Part shown: in pieces, positions 1-4,622 of the stretch | Position numbering within the stretch: the first letter of the stretch is position 1 | Layout: the number at the start of each line of letters is the position of its first letter | Assembly (NCBI GenBank): GCA_030039995.1 | Contig: JASHUL010000186.1 | Coordinates: forward strand, 1 to 6,508 | DNA: 6,508 bases | Source of the DNA: Thermoplasmata archaeon | GTDB lineage: Archaea > Thermoplasmatota > Thermoplasmata > Lutacidiplasmatales > UBA184 | Direction of reading: 5' to 3' | Notes under the pieces: model-generated | Told to the model about the DNA's origin: nothing | What the model saw: only the letters and a program-made list of their open reading frames with translations | The model's database searches: none | Program-made: the position numbers and the translations under genes

Positions 1-608
1 CCAAAACCGAGGATCTGGACGCCCTGGAGCCAGCCGGTGTCCGGGACGTGGGGACCTCGACAGAGGTCCACGAAGGTTCCGGTGGCGTAGACCGACACGG
101 GCTCGCCCTCGGGAACCTCGGAGATGTACCGCAACTTGTGCGGATTTCCCTCGAAGATCCGCCGGGCCTCTTCCTTCGAGACCTCGCGTCGGACGTATGG
201 CTCGCGGGCCTCGACGGACCGCTGCATCGCCGAACGCACCGCGTCGAGGTCCGCCGGAAGGAGCGGACGGACGTCGAAGTCGTAGTAGAACCCCTCGTCG
301 GTCGGTGGACCGTGGGTGGGAAGCGCCCCGGGAATCGTCTCGACGAGTCCCTTCGCTACCAGATGGGCGGCCGAGTGCTCCAGGATGTCCCGGCCGGCGC
401 GGTCCTCGAAGGTGAGCGGCGCGATCGCGGCATCGGCCTCCACCCGGGTCGCGAGGTCGACCGCGCGGCCGTCGATCGTGCCGGCGAGGAACGTGCCGGA
501 GTTCGACGGGGCCCACGCGGCGAGGGCCTCGCCGACCGTGGTCCCGCGCGCGAGTCGGTGGGTCGAGCCGTCGGGGAGCCGGAGCACCACCTCGCTCGCG
601 TCCGACAT
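1..608 (-). CDS. thrS: Threonyl-tRNA synthetase, N-terminal part (bacterial-type), cut by window edge
   Basis: Charges tRNA-Thr with threonine in the cytoplasm. Only the first 202 residues are inside the window. Residues about 6-66 look like a TGS domain (LPDGSTHRL, TVGEALAAW). The second additional (editing) domain follows: the HxxxH metal/editing motif HSAAH at 78-82, the family-typical GFYYDF at 106-111, and the Cys/His part DLCRGPHVPDTG at 181-192 (C183, H187). This TGS+SAD layout is that of bacterial ThrRS. Many archaea instead carry an unrelated D-aminoacyl-tRNA-deacylase-like editing domain, so this copy is of bacterial type. The ATG at 606-608 fits the family N-terminus and lies about 35 nt downstream of a TATA-like TTTTAG. 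The catalytic and anticodon-binding domains lie beyond position 1. Confidence 0.95.
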   Translation of the reverse strand, partial: MSDASEVVLRLPDGSTHRLARGTTVGEALAAWAPSNSGTFLAGTIDGRAVDLATRVEADAAIAPLTFEDRAGRDILEHSAAHLVAKGLVETIPGALPTHGPPTDEGFYYDFDVRPLLPADLDAVRSAMQRSVEAREPYVRREVSKEEARRIFEGNPHKLRYISEVPEGEPVSVYATGTFVDLCRGPHVPDTGWLQGVQILGF

Positions 609-640
609 GCTTCGGTACCGGCGCGCGCGACCCCGCTCGG

Positions 641-652
641 GCCTAAAACGGT
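641..652 (-). promoter_or_regulatory. Putative TATA-box promoter of thrS
   Basis: On the minus strand the only AT-rich patch in the GC-rich 609-743 spacer is ACCGTTTTAGGC. It lies about 35 nt upstream of the thrS ATG, so an archaeal start about 25 nt downstream would give a leader of roughly 10-15 nt. The placement is inferred from spacing only. The rest of 609-743 shows GC-rich self-complementary runs but no gene that I can support. Confidence 0.45.
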
Positions 653-743
653 TCGGTCGTTCCCGCCGGCCGGAGCGGCCGTCGCCCGTCGAACGGAAGG
701 GTGCGGCCGTCCGCCCCCGACGGGTCGCGGTCCCGCGACGAAC

Positions 744-818
744 GTCGCGCTGCGCTCAGCTCGCCCATCACTCATCCCGATTCAGCTGGTTCTAGTCTTC
801 ATCATCGCGCTGCGCGAC
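744..818 (-). ncRNA. Candidate box C/D guide sRNA (2'-O-methylation guide)
   Basis: Read on the minus strand, the parts come in canonical order. Box C is ATGATGA (805-799), followed by a 13-nt guide (798-786). Box D' is CTGA (785-782), then a 3-nt spacer, then box C' GGGATGA (778-772; one deviation from RUGAUGA, at the bulged position). A 12-nt guide (771-760) and box D CTGA (759-756) complete it. The C-to-D core is 50 nt, as in archaeal sRNAs. The flanks form a terminal stem: 807-810 with 752-755, an A-A mismatch at 811/751, then 812-818 with 744-750. This leaves exactly the three-nucleotide bulge (G806, A805, T804) expected of a kink-turn. Such RNAs bind L7Ae, Nop5 and fibrillarin and direct rRNA methylation opposite the fifth base upstream of D or D'. 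It lies about 20 nt after the stop of the HisA-like gene and may be processed from that transcript. No similarity search was possible. Confidence 0.75.
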
Positions 819-836
819 ACGGTCGTTGACCCCGGA

Positions 837-1493
837 TCATGAAAGAGGGTCCATCGACGCGAGGACTTGGTGGATATGGAAGATTCCCCCGGCCGCCCCG
901 GACGTGGCCAGTCGGGGCGCGTCCGTCGGTTCGAACGTACCGTCCACCCAGGTGGGTCCCCCGGCCGCGATCGCCCCGACGAGGCGCCAATCGGGGTCGC
1001 TCCCCCGCGGAGAGACGACCACCGCATCGTAGCCGACGGCCCGGGCCGCGCCGACGATCTCCATCGGGTCGTTCATGCCCCACGCGGCATCGGCGGACAC
1101 CGTCCCACCCTCCTGGGTCTCCAGCTCGAACACAAGGTCGGTGGACAGCCTCCACGCGCGACGGAGCTCCCGGGGTCCCCGGACGTAGGCGCTGGAGAGC
1201 ACGGCGCGCTGAGCGCCCGCGACGATCACGTCGATCGCCTGGTCCGCCCGCCGGACCCCCGAATCGACCCAGAGCGGGATGTCCCGCGAAAGCTCCTGGA
1301 TGTACTCGAGCTGCGGGTCGTTCCGCTCGAGGCCATCCAGGTCGGCCAGGTAGAGCAGGGAGTACGACGGTGTGAGCGCGTCGATGACGTCGAAGATGTC
1401 GAACGCGCGACCGTCGTTCCGCCGGGCCGGGAGCGGGCCGTCCGGCCCGGGAAGGCAGACCTGTCCCTTCCTCAGGAGCAGGCAGGGGATCAA
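837..1493 (-). CDS. HisA-related TIM-barrel protein of unknown function
   Basis: 218 residues from a TTG start, resembling the archaeal group of proteins related to ProFAR isomerase HisA (I believe COG1411). Family features are a first strand IPCLLLRKGQVCLPG, then YLADLDGLERNDPQLEYIQEL (HisA-like DLDGA region), LWVDSGVRRADQAIDVIVAGAQRAVLSSAYV (barrel strand plus a degenerate phosphate-binding segment) and a C-terminal GGIFHIHQVLA. The HisA catalytic aspartate of the first strand (PAIDL in true HisA) is absent here, and the usual GT of the phosphate site reads SS. Histidine biosynthesis activity is therefore unlikely and the real reaction is unknown. Start choice: the frame stays open up to 1805, but that part would overlap the RNase P RNA and has no family-like sequence. 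TTG at 1491-1493 puts IPCLLLRKG at the N-terminus; GTG at 1536-1538 is an alternative. No clear Shine-Dalgarno is visible. No other histidine gene is nearby. Confidence 0.75.
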   Translation of the reverse strand: MIPCLLLRKGQVCLPGPDGPLPARRNDGRAFDIFDVIDALTPSYSLLYLADLDGLERNDPQLEYIQELSRDIPLWVDSGVRRADQAIDVIVAGAQRAVLSSAYVRGPRELRRAWRLSTDLVFELETQEGGTVSADAAWGMNDPMEIVGAARAVGYDAVVVSPRGSDPDWRLVGAIAAGGPTWVDGTFEPTDAPRLATSGAAGGIFHIHQVLASMDPLS

Positions 1494-1586
1494 GTTCGGT
1501 CCCGCGGGAGATGCGCCGCGGGAGGAGGACGGGAGCACAGGGTACCGACCGCACCCGGGTTCTTCCCGCTTACCGACGACGTGCGA

Positions 1587-1597
1587 GAGTTTTTCCG
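1587..1597 (+). promoter_or_regulatory. TATA-like element upstream of RNase P RNA
   Basis: The T-run GAGTTTTTCC is the only AT-rich patch between the HisA-like gene and the RNase P RNA. It is centred about 28 nt before the predicted RNA 5' end at 1620, the usual archaeal TATA-to-start distance. Because the two genes are divergent, the same patch could also serve the minus strand, giving a leader of about 70 nt. Inference from position and composition. Confidence 0.4.
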
Positions 1598-1619
1598 TCC
1601 GAGCGGTCGTGCGTCGAGC

Positions 1620-1931
1620 GCCAGGAGGTGGAGGGCAGCTGACGGTGGACCGAGCCGGCAACGGCCGGCCGCTGAGGAAAGTCCCCACTTCGGGGAACAC
1701 GGGGTCGGGTGGGAACCCGACGGGCGAGAGTCCGAGCTCCGGAGCAGCAACGACACAGCCCGATGGTACGGTGAAGGTGTCGCACCGGAGGTTCCATCGG
1801 GACATGGTGAAACGGCCGCCTCCCCGGAAGCAAGCCCTGACCGGCGGTGTGAAGCGTTCCCCCGACCGCCGAGGAGAGCGCGCAGTCGAATGCTGCCTGA
1901 ACCAGAATGGGGCTTACTACCACGACCTGGC
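1620..1931 (+). ncRNA. rnpB: RNase P RNA (archaeal)
   Basis: The catalytic RNA of RNase P, which matures tRNA 5' ends. The universal core is visible. CR-I GAGGAAAGTCC lies at 1674-1684 and CR-V AGAATGGGGCTTAC at 1904-1917, together forming helix P4. The ends pair as P1, GCCAGG (1620-1625) with CCTGGC (1926-1931). An inner GTGG (1628-1631) with CCAC (1920-1923) fits P2. P3 is a clean hairpin, GCCGGC-AACG-GCCGGC (1654-1669). The stretch 1695-1895 holds the specificity domain and P15-like region (GGTGAAACGG, GGAAGCAAG). The length of about 312 nt is normal for archaea. Exact ends are estimated from P1. It is divergent from the HisA-like gene and followed at once by a strong hairpin. All open frames through this segment are spurious. 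Confidence 0.93.
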
Positions 1932-1955
1932 CCGGCCGGGGTAAAACCCGGCCGG
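1932..1955 (+). terminator. Perfect 9-bp GC hairpin at the RNase P RNA 3' end
   Basis: CCGGCCGGG (1932-1940) pairs perfectly with CCCGGCCGG (1947-1955) around the loop GTAAAA. It starts directly after the P1 strand of the RNase P RNA. It has no T-run after it (TTATCG follows), so it is not a canonical archaeal oligo-T terminator. It may stop or pause transcription, protect the 3' end, or mark a processing site. Confidence 0.5.
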
Positions 1956-2115
1956 TTATCGACCGTAGTCGGACGCTCGAAATTCTCGAGGTCGAAGGGG
2001 CCCCGAACGGGAGATCCCGACCCGCGTCTCGGTTCGTCTCGCGGGGGACGCGGTCGGCCGCCGACCCCGCCGTACGAGTCCTTCCCGAACTCTCCGGCCA
2101 GTTTGTGCAAGAGCA
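1956..2115. other. Hairpin-rich spacer without a recognised gene
   Basis: No coding frame of family-like sequence, tRNA or guide-RNA box set is seen here. It does contain successive small inverted repeats: CTCGA/TCGAG near 1976-1990, CGGGA-GA-TCCCG at 2009-2020, CCCGCG (2021-2026) with CGCGGG (2040-2045), and GGTCGGC (2052-2058) with GCCGACC (2060-2066). At this GC content several such stems can arise by chance. Confidence 0.4.
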
Positions 2116-2134
2116 ACATGTTTAATCTACATGT
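2116..2134 (+). promoter_or_regulatory. vapBC promoter with paired ACATGT operator-like palindromes
   Basis: Two copies of the palindrome ACATGT (2116-2121 and 2129-2134) flank TTAATCT. The arms are both inverted and direct repeats. The AT-rich core TTTAATC (2121-2127) sits about 26 nt before the vapB ATG, so it can serve as the TATA box of a leaderless transcript; no Shine-Dalgarno is seen before the ATG. Bound VapB or VapBC complex at these arms would block TBP, which matches the autoregulation usual for this class. The binding itself is inferred. Confidence 0.6.
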
Positions 2135-2149
2135 CTTAGATGCAGAATC

Positions 2150-2401
2150 ATGGCGACCAAGACCGTGGCTTTGGACACCGAGGCTTACGAATTGTTGAAG
2201 CGCCAAAAGCGGGGCGACGAGAGCTTCAGCGATGCGGTGAAACGCCTCGCCCGGCCCCGCCAGCCGATCACATCGTTCGGGGGTATGTGGAGCGATATGA
2301 CCCGGAGGGAACGTCGAGAGCTCGACCGAGCCTACTCGGAACTACGGGAGGGCGACCGACGGCGAGCCGAGAGAATCCGGAAAACCTGGGGCAATCCGTG
2401 A
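2150..2401 (+). CDS. vapB: VapB-type antitoxin
   Basis: 83-residue antitoxin of the archaeal VapB type (I believe COG1753). The N-terminus MATKTVALDTEAYELLKRQK followed by GDESFSDAVKRL (residues 1-33) is the recognisable family signature: a short beta strand and helices forming the dimeric DNA-binding part. The charged second half (MTRRERRELDRAYSELREGDRRRAERIRK, about 50-78) is predicted helical and should wrap and inhibit the toxin. It is the first gene of a two-gene operon: its TGA (2399-2401) overlaps the toxin GTG (2398-2400) in GTGA, so the two are translationally coupled. The ATG is about 26 nt after a TATA-like core, consistent with leaderless translation. It probably represses its own promoter through the ACATGT palindromes. 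Confidence 0.9.
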   Translation: MATKTVALDTEAYELLKRQKRGDESFSDAVKRLARPRQPITSFGGMWSDMTRRERRELDRAYSELREGDRRRAERIRKTWGNP

Positions 2402-2784
2402 AGTGCCTGGACTCGGCGTTCTGCATCGACCTTGCGAACGGGGAGCCCCGGGCGCTCCAGAAGGCCGAGGACCTGTCGGCTCGGGGCGATAGCCTAGCCA
2501 TCCCGGCGCCGGCGCTGACCGAGTTCCTGGCCGGCGCCTTCCACCTAGGCGGGAGACGTCTCGAGCAAGCGCTTCGGTTCGTCGCCGGACTGGAGGTGTT
2601 AGACATCACGGAGCCGATCGCGATAGAAGCCGCCCGTTTGGGTGGGGAGTGCTTGCGACGGGGCGAGCCCGTGGGCACGCTCGACCTTCTCATCGCGGCA
2701 ACCGCGAAGCACCACCACGCTCAACTGTTGACCCGGGACACCGACTTCGCTCGAGTATCCGGTTTGACCCTGGAGACCTACTGA
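2398..2784 (+). CDS. vapC: VapC-type toxin, PIN-domain ribonuclease
   Basis: 128-residue PIN-domain endoribonuclease, the toxin partner of the preceding gene. PIN toxins cut specific RNAs (tRNA or rRNA in studied cases) in a Mg2+-dependent way; the target here is unknown. The acidic metal site is complete: D5 in CLDSAFCIDL, E42 in ALTEFLAG, D96 in GTLDLLIAATA, and D114/D116 in LLTRDTDF. Length is normal and nothing is broken, so it should be active. The GTG start at 2398-2400 overlaps the antitoxin stop and puts the first catalytic aspartate at residue 5, as expected for the family. A 68-bp gap separates it from the convergent VOC gene. No terminator is evident in that gap. Confidence 0.92.
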   Translation: MKCLDSAFCIDLANGEPRALQKAEDLSARGDSLAIPAPALTEFLAGAFHLGGRRLEQALRFVAGLEVLDITEPIAIEAARLGGECLRRGEPVGTLDLLIAATAKHHHAQLLTRDTDFARVSGLTLETY

Positions 2785-2852
2785 GACGGGCGGCGAGCCC
2801 GCGCGCGCGGTCGCGGTACGGCGCGGGGGGAGTCAGTGAATCCGGCTCCGGT

Positions 2853-3296
2853 TCAGTTGATATCGAATTCGTTGTCTTCGGGGTCTCGCATCGCCACCGC
2901 GTAGTGATCGACCCCTTCCTCGGAATACGCCTCGACTCGGCGGGCCCCGAGGCGTACGAGTCGAGCGGCCTCGGCTTCTACTCGCTCTTTCCGGACCGCG
3001 AGAGGGTTGGTACGGCCCCCGCTGGCGGCGAGGTCGAAGTGGACGCGGTTTTTGACAGTCTTGGGCTCGTCGACGACCTGGAACCAGATCGGAGGGCCCC
3101 GGCCCGTAGGGTCCCTGAGGCGATCGGGCGTCGGTTGCTGTTCGCTTGGCGGCAGTCCGAGGTCGATCCAGTAGTCGTCCCACGAAGCGAATCCGGCCGG
3201 GGGCGGCTCGGGCTCGTACCCGAGCGCACTCGCCCAGAACGCGCACATTCGGACGGGGTCCTTGCAGTCGATCACGAGTTGGAACTTGGCGCCCAT
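2853..3296 (-). CDS. VOC (glyoxalase-fold) family protein
   Basis: 147 residues with the two beta-alpha-beta-beta-beta halves of the vicinal oxygen chelate fold. The first half is FQLVIDCKDPVRMCAFWASALGY (5-27), then the insert PPPAGFASWDDYWIDLGLP (31-49). The second begins with PIWFQVVDEPKTVKNRVHFDL (69-89) and ends in DHYAVAMRDPEDNEFDIN (130-147). H86 and E143 are plausible metal ligands. The wording PPPAGF..W..YW, VPEPKTVKNR-like, ASGGR and EGVDHYAVAM.DPE.NEFD is, as I recall, characteristic of a glyoxalase-like group abundant in Actinobacteria, suggesting transfer. The substrate is unknown; antibiotic or aldehyde detoxification is possible but unsupported. The ATG at 3294-3296 matches the family N-terminus. 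A GGAGGT motif lies 21 nt upstream, too far for a normal Shine-Dalgarno. Confidence 0.88.
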   Translation of the reverse strand: MGAKFQLVIDCKDPVRMCAFWASALGYEPEPPPAGFASWDDYWIDLGLPPSEQQPTPDRLRDPTGRGPPIWFQVVDEPKTVKNRVHFDLAASGGRTNPLAVRKERVEAEAARLVRLGARRVEAYSEEGVDHYAVAMRDPEDNEFDIN

Positions 3297-3372
3297 ACCG
3301 GACGTTGGCAGGCCGGGACCTCCTCTTGAGGTCGGCGACGGCGCGAGCGGAAACGCTCGGACGCGAACCGTT

Positions 3373-4407
3373 TCATTCCACCGGGCGACCCGCGGCCGCG
3401 AGCACGAATAGGGCGTCGGTCGTCACCCAGTCGTTCGCCGTGCGCCGGGACGGGGCACCCCAATCGACGTACTCGGCGCCGAATTCGTACGAGTCGGAGA
3501 CTCGGTAGAACCGCGCGTCGGCCGGCCAACCGCCGCCGGGCAGCTCCCGTTCCTCGAGCCAGTCGAGCGCCTCGCGGCAGCGGGGATCTCGGACCCGCCC
3601 GACCTCGGCCGTCCCCTTGAGCCCTCCGAGCACGTCGTAGTACCAGTAGAGCGGATAGTGGAGCTGCAGGAACCGGGGCCGCATCACTCGGCCGTCCTTC
3701 CGCCGCCGGAACATCCGACGCTCGAGGAAGATCTCCGCGGCGCGAGACGCCGTCGCGCGGGCCGACTCGGACCCACTCACCGACGCGTACGCCGCCAGCC
3801 CCCGCATCGGGGAGAGCGTTTCCATGAAGGAGGAGACGTGCGCGGTCGGAGACCGGGAGCAGTTCCAACCGCCGTCGTCCCACTGCCATCGGCTCAACAG
3901 CTCGGCCAGATGCGCGGCCGGCGCCTCGGCCTTCCCCAGTCGGGAGGCGTAGAGGAGCGCGTTGCCCTGCTGCGAGGCACATCGGCGATATCGTCCATTC
4001 AGGAACGGGACCCCGGATCGGACGCCACGAATCGACGTGGGTTCCGCGCGCACGGTTCGGTCGTACGTCGGAGCCGACCACATGCCGAGCGAGCGTGCAA
4101 GCAACGGTCGCAGCGCGGGGTCACCGTCCGGGTAACCGATGTCGGCGAGCGCCGTCAGTGCCCAATGGATTCCCTGCCAGTACCGGTAGATTCCGCCGTG
4201 GGTCCCCGTAACGAATCGCTGGCGTCCTCGCGTGAGCAGGCGGTGGACGAGGGCGGACCGCCGAACTTCCCGCTCCAACGAACGGACGCTCGGTCGCTCG
4301 GGCGGCTCTCCGAGCACGCGAACCCGAGTTCGCCAGCGGATCGACGGCTCGGGGGACCGACGCAGACGGCGCAAAAGTTCCCGGCGGGCTCGGGGGGCGA
4401 CGCTCAC
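3373..4407 (-). CDS. Alpha/alpha-toroid protein related to squalene cyclase / prenyltransferase
   Basis: 344 residues, GTG start. Helical-repeat protein of the terpenoid cyclase/protein prenyltransferase superfamily. Repeat signatures are HGGIYRYWQGIHWALTALADIGYP (70-93), a QW-type motif SRWQWDDGGWNC (172-183) and a second one LPGGGWP (289-295), with NDWVTTDALFVLAAAGR at the end. Conserved-looking cavity residues are RCASQQGNAL (142-151), SSFMETL (192-198) and HYPLYWYYD (250-258). The DxDD protonation motif of squalene-hopene cyclase is absent, and the protein is about half the size of a true cyclase. There is no signal peptide; the basic, unrelated-looking N-terminus (1-60) is probably cytoplasmic. 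The same family is common in Actinobacteria and Chloroflexota genomes as uncharacterised proteins. The reaction is unknown. It is monocistronic and divergent from the ABC exporter. Confidence 0.8.
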   Translation of the reverse strand: MSVAPRARRELLRRLRRSPEPSIRWRTRVRVLGEPPERPSVRSLEREVRRSALVHRLLTRGRQRFVTGTHGGIYRYWQGIHWALTALADIGYPDGDPALRPLLARSLGMWSAPTYDRTVRAEPTSIRGVRSGVPFLNGRYRRCASQQGNALLYASRLGKAEAPAAHLAELLSRWQWDDGGWNCSRSPTAHVSSFMETLSPMRGLAAYASVSGSESARATASRAAEIFLERRMFRRRKDGRVMRPRFLQLHYPLYWYYDVLGGLKGTAEVGRVRDPRCREALDWLEERELPGGGWPADARFYRVSDSYEFGAEYVDWGAPSRRTANDWVTTDALFVLAAAGRPVE

Positions 4408-4430
4408 AGTGCGGCCCGACGAACGTCCGT

Positions 4431-4443
4431 CGCGGATATTCGA
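4431..4443 (-). promoter_or_regulatory. Putative TATA-box promoter of the toroid gene
   Basis: On the minus strand GCTCGAATATCCG gives an AT-rich core about 30 nt upstream of the GTG at 4405-4407. Transcription would start within about 5 nt of the start codon, i.e. a nearly leaderless mRNA. No Shine-Dalgarno precedes the GTG, which agrees. Confidence 0.5.
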
Positions 4444-4510
4444 GCTTTCCTTGAGCTCCGACTCGTTCGGAGCCCCACGACCGCGAGATTTCGTCCCGCC
4501 CGGAGGGCGG
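4442..4510. repeat. Two small inverted repeats in the divergent promoter region
   Basis: GAGCT (4442-4446) pairs with AGCTC (4454-4458), and CCGCCC (4496-4501) pairs with GGGCGG (4505-4510). They sit between the two divergent promoters and could be operator sites. A second AT-rich patch, ACGTTTAAGATG (4529-4540), lies farther upstream of the ABC gene. No RNA or protein gene is recognisable in 4408-4622. Confidence 0.35.
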
Positions 4511-4585
4511 AACCCGTTCGCGCTGAGACGTTTAAGATGCCGGTACGGACGTCGATCGAGTCGGGCCGGCCCTCGGCGCGAGCCA

Positions 4586-4595
4586 ACAATATTAG
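4586..4595 (+). promoter_or_regulatory. Putative TATA-box promoter of the ABC exporter operon
   Basis: ACAATATTAG is a strongly AT-rich island in GC-rich DNA, about 32 nt before the ATG at 4623. With the usual archaeal spacing the leader would be only about 5-10 nt. The bases just before the ATG (GAGGCGGTCTTGA) contain at most a weak Shine-Dalgarno. Confidence 0.55.
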
Positions 4596-4622
4596 CGCGG
4601 GGTCTTCGCGAGGCGGTCTTGA

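Noticed and set aside
764..770. GTGATGG as box C' of the sRNA
   Set aside because: It would leave a 4-nt guide before box D. GGGATGA at 778-772 keeps all kink-turn bases and gives a 12-nt guide.
745..815. Exact 11-bp direct repeat TCGCGCTGCGC (745-755 and 805-815)
   Set aside because: At first it looked like a target-site duplication. It is explained by the two near-palindromic strands of the sRNA terminal stem, with no mobile element between them.
48..842. 264-codon open frame on the plus strand
   Set aside because: It runs antisense through thrS and the sRNA, has low-complexity Arg/Gly/Pro-rich translation and matches no family. It is a GC-rich shadow frame.
1494..1805. N-terminal extension of the HisA-like frame
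   Set aside because: The extra 104 codons overlap the RNase P RNA in antisense and lie before the recognisable family N-terminus IPCLLLRKG.
867..2198. 443-codon plus-strand frame, the longest in the window
   Set aside because: It crosses the antisense of the HisA-like gene, the whole RNase P RNA and the vapB start. Its translation is Arg/Pro-rich and unlike any protein.
3318..3325. AGGAGGT as Shine-Dalgarno of the VOC gene
   Set aside because: It lies 21 nt before the ATG and no alternative in-frame start is correctly spaced; probably coincidental.
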